Below, piece after piece: positions 18,404 to 27,947 of a DNA stretch of 64,000 nt. Each line of letters opens with the position of its first letter. Within the stretch, counting starts at the first letter, position 1. The DNA comes from Edaphobacter sp. (lineage in GTDB: Bacteria; Acidobacteriota; Terriglobia; Terriglobales; Acidobacteriaceae), in the NCBI RefSeq assembly GCF_028283685.1, contig NZ_JAPWKF010000003.1:1-64000 (forward strand), read 5' to 3'. Below the pieces are notes generated by a model, which was not told the origin of the DNA, made no database searches, and worked only from the letters and a program-made list of their open reading frames with translations. The position numbers and the translations under genes were made by a program.

Positions 18404-19540
18404 CTATAAAGCAGGCTCCCGCAGCATCTCCACCTCCAGCCGCTTCCTCTCCCTGTGATCCCGCAGCCAAAGAAACGGCCGCTCCACCCCCACATGCAAC
18501 ACCCACGCCGCAGCAAAACAAGTCACCGCATACAGCGCCCACGACGCAGGCCCATGCGCCGTCGTCACCCGCGAAAACCGCTGCATGACGAAATGCCCCA
18601 CCGACTTATGCGTCAGATACAGCGCGAACGCCAGCGACGCCATCATCTCCGCGCCCGGCACCCGCACCCGCGACAGCACACCATCGCGGCTCACACTCGA
18701 AGCCACCACCATCCCCAGCCCCAGCGACAACACCGGCAGCCCGAAGATCATCCCCCACTTCGCCGGACCCTCGCTGCTGCCCACATCCAGCCCGCGAAAC
18801 ATCCATGCCACCGCGCCGACACACACCACGCCCGCGACCATCAACCCATGGCCGCGCTGCATCAGCCGCTCCCACCACAGCGGACGAAACACACGCACCA
18901 CCGCCAGCGCCACGCCCACCGTCAGACCATCCAGCCGCGTATAGCTCGTGTAATAGACCTGCGCATACACCTCATCCGGAAACCTCCAGATCAGCCACGC
19001 GCGCAGCGCCACGCCCAGCACCACCACCGCCGCAAACATCGCTGCCGTCTTCTTCGCCGAAGGCCGACGCATCAGCCACGTCACCAGCAGCGGCAGCACA
19101 AGATAGAAGTGCTCCTCCACGCACAGCGACCACGCATGCGAGAACGCCCGCCGATCGAAGTTGAACCCGAAGTTCATCGTGAACGTCAGAAACTTCCAAA
19201 GCGGCGCCAGCCGCGGAGCCTCCCTCCACACCGGCACAAACACATACAGCGCCAGCACGACGAGATACGCCGGAAGAATGCGATACGCTCGTCTCCGATA
19301 AAACTCCGCAATCGAGTGCCGCTCGCCGCGCAGATACGGCTTCAACACCTGCTGGCCGATCAAAAATCCGCTCAGCACAAAGAAAAGATCGACGCCCATC
19401 CATCCGTGGTACGTCACCGGCAGCCAACGCATCGGCAGCTCGCCAAAGATCGTCAGGTGATACAGCATCACCGCCATCACCGCGAACGCGCGCAGGGTAT
19501 CCAGGCCATGCAGCCTGATAGGTGCAGCAACAGTTTTCAT
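18404..19540 (-). CDS. Acyltransferase-3 family membrane protein (OafA/YrhL-like)
   Basis: 378 aa from ATG 19540. N-terminus LHGLDTLRAFAVMAVMLYHL contains the conserved Arg and the catalytic-type His of acyltransferase-3 (PF01757) proteins, followed by DLFFVLSGFLIGQQ and about ten membrane segments. A second signature, SHAWSLCVEEHFYLVLP, lies near residue 135. Family members O-acylate surface polysaccharides or lipids with acyl-CoA. The acceptor is unknown and no polysaccharide cluster is adjacent. The start is chosen because it begins the conserved domain; the Shine-Dalgarno is weak. Confidence 0.9.
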   Translation of the reverse strand: MKTVAAPIRLHGLDTLRAFAVMAVMLYHLTIFGELPMRWLPVTYHGWMGVDLFFVLSGFLIGQQVLKPYLRGERHSIAEFYRRRAYRILPAYLVVLALYVFVPVWREAPRLAPLWKFLTFTMNFGFNFDRRAFSHAWSLCVEEHFYLVLPLLVTWLMRRPSAKKTAAMFAAVVVLGVALRAWLIWRFPDEVYAQVYYTSYTRLDGLTVGVALAVVRVFRPLWWERLMQRGHGLMVAGVVCVGAVAWMFRGLDVGSSEGPAKWGMIFGLPVLSLGLGMVVASSVSRDGVLSRVRVPGAEMMASLAFALYLTHKSVGHFVMQRFSRVTTAHGPASWALYAVTCFAAAWVLHVGVERPFLWLRDHRERKRLEVEMLREPAL

Positions 19541-19655
19541 GATTTGAAATTGCGAAGAAGGGAGCGAGAGCCAGCACAGACTACTACAGCACTCGCATCG
19601 CGCTGTTGTGCAAATCACAAACGCGCACAAAAAATTCGCGCAGCGTTCCAACCAT

Positions 19656-19709
19656 TTCATTTCGACCGAAGCGGCAAAGCCGCGCAGTGGAGAAACCCGC
19701 TTCTCGACC
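19656..19709 (+). repeat. Dispersed repeat R1
   Basis: CATTTCGACCGAAG flank, hairpin GCGGC-AAA-GCCGC (19671-19683) and CAGTGGAGAAACCCGCTTCTC end. It lies between divergent acyltransferase and GH32 genes. Confidence 0.88.
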
Positions 19710-19785
19710 TAAGGCGTCATCAAGCCAAGCACCACACTCCGCCACATTTGATACCCACCACCCCAATGCGCGATCATGGCCCACC

Positions 19786-21384
19786 ATGCGTGTGCTGCCT
19801 CTCCTCGTCGCCATCCTCCTCGCCGCCGCCCTTCCCACCCACGCACAAACCTCCGGCTACGAGCAGCCCCTTCGCCCGCAGGTCCACTTCTCCCCACAAC
19901 ACAACTGGACCAACGACCCCAACGGCCTCGTCTACTTCCACGGCGAGTACCACCTCTTCTTCCAGTACAACCCCTTCGGCGACCAGTGGGGACACATGAG
20001 CTGGGGCCACGCCGTCAGCCGCGATCTCCTCCACTGGAAAGAGCTCCCCGTCGCCATCCCCGAGCTCAAAACCCCGCAAGGCACCGAGATGGCCTTCACC
20101 GGCAGCATCGTCGTCGACGAGCACAACACCAGCGGCCTCTGCACCGGCAACAAGCCCTGCATGGTTGCCGTCTACACCGGGCACCATCTCTCGCCCAACC
20201 CCGCAGACAAGACCACCCTCCAGAACCAGAACCTCGCCGTCTCCAACGACGACGGCCGCACCTGGCAGCGCTACTCCGGCAATCCCGTCCTCGACCTCCA
20301 CCTCTCCGACTTCCGCGATCCCTCCGTCTTCCGCGACGAAGAACGCAACCGCTGGGTCATGGCCGTCGCCCTCTCCCTCGAGCACAAGGTCCGCCTCTAC
20401 GCCTCCGCCGACCTCAAGCAGTGGACCCCCCTCAGCGACTTCGGCCCAACCGATACCACCGGCGGCGCGTGGGAGTGTCCCGACCTCGTCCGCGTTCCCG
20501 CCGAACGCAGCGAGGCCACCATGTGGGCCCTCAAAGTCGGCCTTGGATCCAACACCCCCCACGGCGGCTCCGGCGAGCAGTACTTCCTCGGCACCTTCGA
20601 CGGCACGCGCTTCACCCCCTCCACCCTCCCCGGCGCCCACGGCTGGACCAACTACGGCAAGGACGACTACTGCGCCATCAGCTTCAACCACCTGCCGCCC
20701 GACAAGGAACCGCGCCCCATCCTCCTCGGCTGGATGAGCAACCTGCAATACGCGTCCAAGCTCCCCACCGCACCCTGGCGCGGCCAGATGAGCCTTCCCC
20801 GCCGCCTCTCCTACATCAGCGACGAGGACGGCATCGCCCTCCGTCAGCAGCCCATCACCGAGCCCCTCCGCGGCGCGCGCAGCACCATCTCCTCCGCACG
20901 CGACCTCAACCGCCTCCCACCCTTCGAGCTGTCATTGACCTTCGACGAGAAGGCCCCCGGTACCACCGGCCTCCGCCTCTACACCGACGACACCCACTAC
21001 ACCGAGATCGCCTACGACAACACCAGCCACGTGTTCTACACCGACCGCACCCGCTCCGGCGCCGACGTCGCACCCGGCTTCCCCGCACGCACCACCGCGC
21101 CCCTCGCCCCCAACCGCGCCCACGACCTCCGCCTCATCGTCGACCGCATCTCCGTCGAGTCCTTCGCCCAGCAAGGCACCATCGCCATGACCGACCTCAT
21201 CTTCCCCACCGAAAAGAAGAGCCGCATCGTCTTCTTCACCACCACCGAACCAACAACTCCGGCAACCTCAACCAACGCCGCCAAACCAGCACCGGAAGCC
21301 ACAGCCAAACCCACCGTCAAAGGCGACCTCTGGATCCTCAGATCCATCTGGCAGCAGCCATCACCACAGTCGTCGCAACCATAG
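19786..21384 (+). CDS. Secreted GH32 glycosidase (levanase/invertase type)
   Basis: 532 aa. Signal peptide MRVLPLLVAILLAAALPTHA, then the five-bladed GH32 propeller. Nucleophile motif NWTNDPNG (about 40-47), transition-state motif DFRDPSVF (about 174-181), and acid/base motif WECPDL (about 228-233). A C-terminal beta-sandwich domain follows, with an Ala/Thr/Pro-rich stretch near 500. It hydrolyses terminal fructosides (sucrose, inulin or levan) outside the cytoplasm; which one cannot be told. The frame stays open upstream to 19606, but the ATG at 19786 begins the signal peptide. Confidence 0.94.
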   Translation: MRVLPLLVAILLAAALPTHAQTSGYEQPLRPQVHFSPQHNWTNDPNGLVYFHGEYHLFFQYNPFGDQWGHMSWGHAVSRDLLHWKELPVAIPELKTPQGTEMAFTGSIVVDEHNTSGLCTGNKPCMVAVYTGHHLSPNPADKTTLQNQNLAVSNDDGRTWQRYSGNPVLDLHLSDFRDPSVFRDEERNRWVMAVALSLEHKVRLYASADLKQWTPLSDFGPTDTTGGAWECPDLVRVPAERSEATMWALKVGLGSNTPHGGSGEQYFLGTFDGTRFTPSTLPGAHGWTNYGKDDYCAISFNHLPPDKEPRPILLGWMSNLQYASKLPTAPWRGQMSLPRRLSYISDEDGIALRQQPITEPLRGARSTISSARDLNRLPPFELSLTFDEKAPGTTGLRLYTDDTHYTEIAYDNTSHVFYTDRTRSGADVAPGFPARTTAPLAPNRAHDLRLIVDRISVESFAQQGTIAMTDLIFPTEKKSRIVFFTTTEPTTPATSTNAAKPAPEATAKPTVKGDLWILRSIWQQPSPQSSQP

Positions 21385-21393
21385 CCGCTGTGG

Positions 21394-21490
21394 CAGGAAG
21401 CGGAATCTGCTTTCCTTCAGCCCCAAATCGCGTCATCTCGACCGAAGCATCGCTCGCGATGCGCAGTGGAGAGACCCGCTTCTCCACCGC
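21394..21490 (+). repeat. R3 fragment and R1
   Basis: R3 remnant GGAAGCGGAATCTGCTTTCC at about 21398-21417, then R1 at 21432-21487 with the seven-pair hairpin GCATCGC-TC-GCGATGC (21447-21462). Confidence 0.85.
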
Positions 21491-21590
21491 AGACCATCCC
21501 CGCCACAACCAAACCTCATGCCGCAGGCATGAGCCTTCGCGCAAAACCGCGAACTCGCTTAAGGGCGCGGCTTCGTCCACTCGCTCAACC

Positions 21591-23333
21591 CTACTTCTTC
21601 GCCAATCCGCCGCTCACCTTGCAGACCCAGCTCGAAGCCTCCACCGCATTTCCTTTACCCGAGTACACCGCCATCTGCGGATACGGGCACAGCGGCCGCG
21701 ACCGGTCCAGCACGCCCTCCGTATAGTGCGACGCCACAATCTTCTCCGGTGCCGTTCCCTCATCCACCCAGCGTTGAATCGCCGCCACTGCGTCGAATGC
21801 ATCCGGCCCGGGGCCGCCGCCGCAGTGCTGCATCCCCGGCGCCAGAAACAGGCGAGCGAACCCCGGCGTCTGCGGCCCCACAATCTCCGTCACCCGCTGG
21901 TAGAAGTTGATCGTGTTCACCGCCGAAATATCCGGGTCGCTCAGCCCGTGATACAGAATCAGCTTTCCGCCACGCTTCATAAACGGCCGCAGATCCGCAT
22001 CATCCGCGTTCAGCATCGGCGCCAGCCTGTCCAGCATCTTCCTGTCGTGCTCGCGGTTGTAATCGAAGTCCAGGGCGTCATAACTCTCATCGCCCATCAC
22101 CATGTAGCGAAAGAAGCTGTCCGCCGCTCTCCAGTGCGTGCCATGGTACGGAGCCGAGCCCGTCACCCACGCCTGCCATCCATTCGCTCCACCCTCGCCG
22201 CCCGGCAGCAGCCCCGGAAAGAACTGTTTCCCGTTCTCCTCCTTCGAGCCCGCCCAGATCTTCTTCACCACCTCAATCTGCTTCGGCGTAAAGCAGCCGC
22301 CAACGTCCTCGCCCTCCTTGCACGCGATCTGGCTCAGATCCACCTTGCACGAGAACGGATCGTTCACCACGCCATCCGCAAACCCATCCTTGCCATCGCA
22401 CGCGCGGTTCACCGCATCGGCCAGAATCTTTACCTTCGCCGGCTGAATATAGCTCTCCGGGTCCTTCAGCACTGCCTGCGAGTAGTACAGGTGCGCGCCC
22501 GCATAAAGATGCGTCCAGTTGTAAGCCGGGTCTCCCGCCACAATCCCGTCAAAGTCGTTCGGGTAGCGCTCCGCCTCCATCAGCCCCTGGCCGCCGCCCT
22601 TCGAGCAGCCCACATAAATCGAGTGCTTCGCCGGACGCCCATAGAACTCCCGCGTCAGTCGTTTCCCATTCACCGTCGTCAGGTGCAGCGCGCGATGCCC
22701 GAAGTCCTCCACCAGCTCCGGCTTGTCCATCGACCAGCTCGCATCGAATCCCTCGCCCGGCAGATTCGCATGACCCGTATTCGTCGAAGCCGTCGCATTG
22801 CCACGCCGCAGCCCACCCGCCAGCGAGCTGTAGTTGACCACGCCCGCCATGCCGCCGTTCCCCACCACCTCGTACCGCCCCGACCAATGCTCCATCGGCA
22901 GCCACACCTCAAACCGGATCGCAGGCCGCGTCACACCCACCACGCGACAGAAACGCGGCAGGTTGCGATACACCGCCGTCGAGTTCGGCACATTAAACCG
23001 CGGCGTGTCCACCACACCCGCCGCCTCAATCGCCGTATCCTCAATCTTCAGCGACCGCAGCCCCTCGCAGGCCTCCTTCGTGCCGGTCATCGGCCCCATC
23101 ATCGTCATCACCGGAGGCAGCGGAGGAGCCGCAACCGTTGGAATCGTCTGCTGACTGGGCGGCACATTCACCGGAGCCATCGGTACCTTCGGCTGCTGCG
23201 CCCCACCCGAGGCACCAGCCTGCGCCTTCGTCGTCACCTTCGGCGAACCCAGCGCCACCCCGCCACCCAGCAGGAACACCAGCGCGAAAGCGCACACCCT
23301 CTCTCCGAGTTCAGCAGCCCAACGCGAGTTCAT
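21591..23333 (-). CDS. Secreted tannase/feruloyl-esterase family protein
   Basis: 580 aa from ATG 23333 with GGGAGG upstream. Signal peptide (AFALVFLLGGGVALG) then a Pro-rich linker. The catalytic Ser motif GCSKGGGQG (about residue 243) and His motif GMQHCGGG (about 502), each beside a Cys, form the CS-D-HC arrangement typical of this family. The Asp lies in YHGLSDPD (about 463). Family enzymes hydrolyse gallate or ferulate esters of plant polyphenols or cell walls. It ends 53 bases after the end of the next gene upstream, same strand, and may be co-transcribed with it. Confidence 0.9.
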   Translation of the reverse strand: MNSRWAAELGERVCAFALVFLLGGGVALGSPKVTTKAQAGASGGAQQPKVPMAPVNVPPSQQTIPTVAAPPLPPVMTMMGPMTGTKEACEGLRSLKIEDTAIEAAGVVDTPRFNVPNSTAVYRNLPRFCRVVGVTRPAIRFEVWLPMEHWSGRYEVVGNGGMAGVVNYSSLAGGLRRGNATASTNTGHANLPGEGFDASWSMDKPELVEDFGHRALHLTTVNGKRLTREFYGRPAKHSIYVGCSKGGGQGLMEAERYPNDFDGIVAGDPAYNWTHLYAGAHLYYSQAVLKDPESYIQPAKVKILADAVNRACDGKDGFADGVVNDPFSCKVDLSQIACKEGEDVGGCFTPKQIEVVKKIWAGSKEENGKQFFPGLLPGGEGGANGWQAWVTGSAPYHGTHWRAADSFFRYMVMGDESYDALDFDYNREHDRKMLDRLAPMLNADDADLRPFMKRGGKLILYHGLSDPDISAVNTINFYQRVTEIVGPQTPGFARLFLAPGMQHCGGGPGPDAFDAVAAIQRWVDEGTAPEKIVASHYTEGVLDRSRPLCPYPQMAVYSGKGNAVEASSWVCKVSGGLAKK

Positions 23334-23386
23334 CGTCCTCCCATTGCGTTGCAGCCGATTGTATCGAATCAACTTCCTCTCCCCAC

Positions 23387-24478
23387 CTACTTCATCAACG
23401 CCGCCATCGTCCTGGTAAACCGCTCCGGTGCGCCCATCGCCTCCAGAATCAGCGGATACAGCTTCTTTCCGTTCTCCCCGTTCGTCAGGATCACCGCGCC
23501 GCTCCCGTCCTCGCGCACCAGGTACGCCAGCGTATGCACCCCGGGATCGTGCCCCCCATGCATCATCACCGTCGTTCCGCCAAAGCGCATCAGCTGCCAG
23601 CTCAGTCCGCTGCCCGCAGCATCCGGACAAAGTCCCGCCGCCAGCCGCGAGCACATCTCCTCCCGCACATCGATCTGCATCCTGTCCCGCTCCGCCGCGA
23701 CCTCCCGCGTGATGCCCGTGTTCGCCATCACCGCCTTCAGCAGCAACGCATAGTCATGCGCCGTCGTGTAGACCATATCGGCGGAGATGGGCTTGTCCGC
23801 GAATCGCGGCATCATCCACACGCCCTTATCGTCCGCAGGCACCGCTACCCTCCCGATAAAGAACGGCTGCGGCGTAAACGCCGTCTCCTTCATCCCCAGC
23901 GGATCGAAGACCAGCCGCTTTGCATTCCTGTCCAGCGGCACGCCCGTCTTCTTCTCCATAAACCGCGCCAGGTACTCAAAGCCCTCGCCCGAGTAGCCAT
24001 ACCGCGTCCCCGGCTCGAACTGAAACGTCAATTTGCCGCCCGTCATCGAACGCCAGTTCGCAAACCCCGTCTGATGCGTCAGCGCCATTCGCGGCGTCAG
24101 CAGATTCCTCCGTGCATCGTCCGCAATATCCGGGTCCGTCCACACCGGCGCCATCGGCTCATCCAGCGTGAACACCCCCTGCGAGAGCAGCCGCATCGCC
24201 ACCTGCGCCGTAATCGGCTTCGTCAACGAGGCGATGTTGTACAGCGTGCGCGGCGTCGCCTTCGTCGTCGCATCCTGCATCCCATACGCCCGCTCCATCA
24301 CAATCCGCCCATGCCGCAGTACAGCAATCGAGACGCCCGGCACATGGTTCTCCGCGAGCAGCCGGGGCACCTCGCGATCCAGCCGCTCCGCCACCCCGGC
24401 AGACTGCGCCATCGCCAGCACCCGCACCAACAGACAAAACAAAACCACCACCACGCGGCGAGCCAATATCCATCTCAT
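23387..24478 (-). CDS. Secreted serine hydrolase (beta-lactamase class C / PBP4* family)
   Basis: 363 aa. Signal peptide to about residue 25 (VVVVLFCLLVRVLAMAQ). Active-site S84-x-x-K87 in ASLTKP, the YSG motif Y162-S-G replacing the usual YxN, and HGGHDPG near 307 replacing KTG. This is the pattern of class-C-like esterases and peptidases rather than true beta-lactamases. It lies directly upstream of the tannase on the same strand. Substrate not inferable. Confidence 0.9.
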   Translation of the reverse strand: MRWILARRVVVVLFCLLVRVLAMAQSAGVAERLDREVPRLLAENHVPGVSIAVLRHGRIVMERAYGMQDATTKATPRTLYNIASLTKPITAQVAMRLLSQGVFTLDEPMAPVWTDPDIADDARRNLLTPRMALTHQTGFANWRSMTGGKLTFQFEPGTRYGYSGEGFEYLARFMEKKTGVPLDRNAKRLVFDPLGMKETAFTPQPFFIGRVAVPADDKGVWMMPRFADKPISADMVYTTAHDYALLLKAVMANTGITREVAAERDRMQIDVREEMCSRLAAGLCPDAAGSGLSWQLMRFGGTTVMMHGGHDPGVHTLAYLVREDGSGAVILTNGENGKKLYPLILEAMGAPERFTRTMAALMK

Positions 24479-24576
24479 GCCGCCGTTAGACAACCGCACC
24501 CCACCGAAGTTTCACCGGGCAACACTTTGTGACGAACGTCCGCGCCCTCAATACCGAAAACACCGGCCGGAATCCT

Positions 24577-24717
24577 GGGTGCCCCATTCATGGCGCGAAG
24601 CGACATGAGTAGACCAGCGACAAACTCTCAGGAAATCGTAGTCATCTCGACCGAAGCGAACCGGTCCCCGGCGAGTTTGCTCGCTGGGTCAGGAAGCGCT
24701 GTGGAGAGACCCGCTCT
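24577..24717 (+). repeat. R2 followed by long-arm R1
   Basis: R2 at 24577-24613. R1 at 24640-24717 with the extended arm CCCCGGCGAGTTTGCTCGCT before the closing GTGGAGAGACCCGCT. The same extended arm occurs at 28745 and 56391. Confidence 0.82.
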
Positions 24718-24771
24718 GAACCACCAAAGCCCCCCACACACACCATGTACCCTGATGGAAGGAGCCGCACC

Positions 24772-25062
24772 ATGCCGCACACCGACCCCGCCATCGAACT
24801 CACCAAAGAGCAGCGCGCCGATGCCATCGACTCCCTGCAGCGCTACTTCGAAGAGAACCTCCCCGAGCCCATCGGCGAGATGCCCGCAGGCCACCTCCTC
24901 GACTACTTCCTCGAAGAGATCGGCTCCGTCATCTACAACCGCGCCGTCGCCGATGCACAATCCCGCCTCCACCTCCGCCTGGAAGACCTCACCGGCGAAC
25001 TCCACACCCCCGAATTCACCTACTGGCAGCGCATCGACAACAAACGCCGCACCCGCCGCTGA
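24772..25062 (+). CDS. DUF2164 protein
   Basis: 96 aa from ATG 24772 with AAGGAG nine bases upstream. It matches DUF2164: IELTKEQRADAIDSLQRYF, then GEMPAGHLLDYFLEEIGSVI and YNRAVADAQSRL, with a terminal acidic/hydrophobic helix. Small cytosolic protein of unknown function, widespread in Proteobacteria and Acidobacteria. Monocistronic. The start further upstream (24745) is rejected because the Shine-Dalgarno lies between. Confidence 0.85.
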   Translation: MPHTDPAIELTKEQRADAIDSLQRYFEENLPEPIGEMPAGHLLDYFLEEIGSVIYNRAVADAQSRLHLRLEDLTGELHTPEFTYWQRIDNKRRTRR

Positions 25063-25104
25063 CCGGCTTTTCACCTGCAAGCATCCTCCTGGATGCGCGG
25101 GTGC

Positions 25105-25130
25105 CCCGCGTCCCGCCTCTGAGACGTAGG
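25105..25130 (+). repeat. Short hairpin repeat R5 (ACGTCTC type), diverged
   Basis: Contains GCGTCCCGCCTCTGAGACGT followed by AGGTTCAC. It resembles the hairpins at 44903 and 55246, which share the CTCTGAGACGT or CTCTAAGACGT core and a GG.TT.(A/G)CC end. Upstream of the methyltransferase gene. Confidence 0.5.
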
Positions 25131-25251
25131 TTCACACCCATCACCACTTTGTGACAGAATGCAGCATCCCCCGGGCACACCCTCATCTCATACCTGCGAA
25201 TCCATCGCATCGGGCCGCGCACCACCGAACCTCCACAGGAGTTCACCCGAT

Positions 25252-26280
25252 ATGAGCGCCACCACAGCAACACCTCCCCGGACCAACGTCTCCCCCGAAC
25301 GCATCCTGCAGTTCGCCTGGGGATACGCCCCCACCCTCGCCATCGAAGCCGCCATCCACCACCGCGTCTTCGACGTCCTCAACGACACCCCACGCACCCT
25401 CGCTGAGACCGCCGCCGCCACCGGCGCCTCCGAGCGCGGCCTCCGCGCCATCATGAACCTCCTCACCGGCCTCGGCCTGCTCGCCCGCGAAGGCACACGC
25501 TACGCCCTCACCCCCGAGAGCGCCGCCTTCCTCGTCAGCACCAAACCCGGCTTCCAGGGGGGCTTCTTCAAACACACCTCGCAACAGCTACTGCCAAAGT
25601 GGCTAAAGCTCAATGAGATCGTCGCCACCGGCCACCCCGCGCGTTCCGTCAACACCGAAGGCGACGGCAGCGCTTTCTTCCAGCGCTTCGTCCACGACAT
25701 CTTTCCCCTCAGCTACCCCGCCGCCACCACCCTCGCGAAACACCTCGCGCTCGGCGACAGGCAGGGAAGCATCCGCGCCCTCGACCTCGCCGCCGGCTCC
25801 GGCGTCTGGGGCATCGCCCTCGCCGAGCAGGCCCCCAACGTCACCGTCACCGCCTTCGACTGGGAGGGCGTCCTCCCCGCCACCGTCAACATGGTCGAGC
25901 GCTTCGGCCTCTCCCCGCGCTTCGAGTTCATCGCCGGCGACCTCAACATCACGCCCTTTGGCGGGGACTACGACGTCGTCACCCTCGGCCACATCCTGCA
26001 CAGCGAAGGCGCCGCCCAGAGCAGGGAGCTGCTCAAAAAAACCTTCGCCGCACTCAACCCCGGCGGCACCGTCGCCATCGCCGAGTTCCTCGTCAACCAG
26101 GACCGCACCGGCCCCCCGGGCTCACTCATCTTCGCCGCCAACATGCTCGTCAACACCGACGACGGAGACACCTTCAGCTTCGAAGAGATCAGCCAGTGGC
26201 TCACCGCCGCAGGCTTCACCAAACCCCGCACCCTGGAAGCCCCCGGCCCCTCACCCCTCATCCTCGCCACCAAAGTCTGA
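25252..26280 (+). CDS. SAM-dependent O-methyltransferase (acetylserotonin type)
   Basis: 342 aa. N-terminal winged-helix dimerisation domain (residues about 15-100: YAPTLAIEAAIHHRVFDVL, LLTGLGLLAREG). Rossmann fold with SAM motif LDLAAGSGVWGIALAE (about 180-195), acidic residue after VTAFDWEG, and VTLGHILHSEG, where the His is the usual catalytic-base region. Matches PF00891-type methyltransferases that methylate hydroxyls of small aromatic or polyketide molecules. No biosynthetic cluster is adjacent. ATG 25252 with AGGAG upstream. Confidence 0.9.
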   Translation: MSATTATPPRTNVSPERILQFAWGYAPTLAIEAAIHHRVFDVLNDTPRTLAETAAATGASERGLRAIMNLLTGLGLLAREGTRYALTPESAAFLVSTKPGFQGGFFKHTSQQLLPKWLKLNEIVATGHPARSVNTEGDGSAFFQRFVHDIFPLSYPAATTLAKHLALGDRQGSIRALDLAAGSGVWGIALAEQAPNVTVTAFDWEGVLPATVNMVERFGLSPRFEFIAGDLNITPFGGDYDVVTLGHILHSEGAAQSRELLKKTFAALNPGGTVAIAEFLVNQDRTGPPGSLIFAANMLVNTDDGDTFSFEEISQWLTAAGFTKPRTLEAPGPSPLILATKV

Positions 26281-26314
26281 CACCACGCGAAGCGCATCAG
26301 CACCAACACACCAA

Positions 26315-26402
26315 CCGGGTCCGGGTGCGGGTGCCGGGTGCCGGGTGCCCCATTCATGACGCGACAGCGGCATGAGTGGGCATTCGAGCGAAGCTCGAAC
26401 CG
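26315..26402 (+). repeat. R2 with expanded 5' satellite and hairpin tail
   Basis: Before the R2 core there are about four slipped copies of CCGGGTG/CGGGTGC (26315-26347). The core runs from about 26342 to 26380. The tail hairpin is TTCGAGC-GAA-GCTCGAA (26383-26399). It lies between convergent methyltransferase and phosphatase genes. Confidence 0.82.
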
Positions 26403-26524
26403 TCCCGCTTAAGCGCACGACTTCAGCCGTGCCACAAACTCACCACAAAAGAAAGCGGTTTCAGCCGCCGAGGACACCGCACCCCGACCACTCCCTCTCT
26501 CGAAAAAATAAGCTCCTGAAACAG

Positions 26525-27778
26525 TTACAAATCCCCCACCCGCTTCTGCACCACCTTCACAAACCCCTCCACCGAACACCCATACCCTGGCGCACCTTCA
26601 CTGCACCCCGGCACATACACCGGCGACACCGAAGGCCCATCGCCCTCGGTCAACACCGCAAGCGAACGGATCTGATCCAGCGTCTGCGCCACAAACCGCA
26701 CCCGTACCACGTCGCCCTTCGCGCCGTGCCACAGCTCAAACACCATCGCCGACCCCGGAGGCGTCGCATTCTGCGTCTCGTCGCTCACCTTCCAGTCCAT
26801 CTGCAACAACCCGCCCAGCCACCCCAGGTTCGCATCATGCGCCGAAAGATATGCCACCTTCGCACTCCCATCGCCCTTCGCCTGCACTTGCAGCAGCTGC
26901 GCAATCTTCAACGCCAGCGGCCCCGCCGCAGCCTTCGACCAGTACGGCGTCCGCAACATGAAGTCGTGATAGCGCGTATTCATCTCCATCAGCTCATCCA
27001 GCTTCGCGCGATCCACCCGCCCCCAGCCCACATCCTTCATGGGCATCCCTTCGATGTACTGCAGCAGAAAGTTCTCCGCGAAGTCCGCACCCGGCGCCAC
27101 CGCATTCTCTCTGCGCGCATCGCGAGCGACCACCTTCACCGCAGCATCACGCGCCGCCTCGCCATGCATCATCGCAGGCACCTCTCCCTCGATCATCATC
27201 GTGCGAAAGTCCGGCACCGTCCTGCATCCCGCACACTGCGTCAGCACGTCATGCATCGTCTCCAGCGGTCGCGCGTACGTGCCCGTGAACCACAACGGAT
27301 CGTCGCCCATGCGGCCATTCACCGCATCCCCCAGCTTGCCCTTATCCAGATCCGGAGGGTCAGTCGTCAGAGACATTTCAATACTGTGCGCATCGCACTG
27401 CGGCATCTCGTGGAACAGCTCCCCAATCACCACTACCGCCGATGCAAACGCCCGCGGTGATTTCGTCGAATACGCCAGCACACTATGGCAGTTCGTAATC
27501 AGCCCGCCATACTGCTGCCTGTAGTACTCACCCATTTGCTTCAGCGCATCGATGCCATGCGGCGTCAATAGCCCCGCCTGCACCGGCCACTTCGGCCACG
27601 GCTGCGCGTTGAACACGCCGCTTCGCATCTCGCTCTCGATCGGCGCCCTCAATCCATGCCGCGCCACAATCACCACACCGCGCAGCTCTTCCTTCGCAGC
27701 AGGAGCCGCACCCTGCGCCCGAACATCGCCAGCTGCGCACGCAGCCAGCAACAGAAGCATCAAACTTCGTCGCAACAT
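26525..27778 (-). CDS. Secreted histidine acid phosphatase (phytase/glucose-1-phosphatase type)
   Basis: 417 aa from ATG 27778, with GGTGAGG upstream. Signal peptide MLRRSLMLLLLAACAAGDVRA. Phosphohistidine motif VARHGLRAP (His41) and proton-donor motif SAHDANL (about 312-318), as in AppA and Agp periplasmic enzymes. Several Cys pairs (e.g. CAGC near 190) suggest disulfides. It likely releases phosphate from phytate or sugar phosphates in the periplasm. A GTG twelve bases upstream is an alternative start. Confidence 0.9.
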   Translation of the reverse strand: MLRRSLMLLLLAACAAGDVRAQGAAPAAKEELRGVVIVARHGLRAPIESEMRSGVFNAQPWPKWPVQAGLLTPHGIDALKQMGEYYRQQYGGLITNCHSVLAYSTKSPRAFASAVVVIGELFHEMPQCDAHSIEMSLTTDPPDLDKGKLGDAVNGRMGDDPLWFTGTYARPLETMHDVLTQCAGCRTVPDFRTMMIEGEVPAMMHGEAARDAAVKVVARDARRENAVAPGADFAENFLLQYIEGMPMKDVGWGRVDRAKLDELMEMNTRYHDFMLRTPYWSKAAAGPLALKIAQLLQVQAKGDGSAKVAYLSAHDANLGWLGGLLQMDWKVSDETQNATPPGSAMVFELWHGAKGDVVRVRFVAQTLDQIRSLAVLTEGDGPSVSPVYVPGCSEGAPGYGCSVEGFVKVVQKRVGDL

Positions 27779-27947
27779 CGTCGACCTCACCCGCTACCCG
27801 TCAAAAACTGATGCCGTACGCAACATGTGCGCATGCTCGTCCTGAGGCACCGCACGCCGCAGGTGGATACTCGTTGCTGCTGCGCGGTAAACCCGGTTTT
27901 CGGTGCCCACATCATACAGACGTAACGATCAAAGGATGATGCCCTCC

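Noticed and set aside
19776-23753. 1325-codon open frame across GH32, tannase and serine hydrolase
   Set aside because: Arg/Pro-rich low-complexity shadow; all three real genes use other frames with catalytic motifs.
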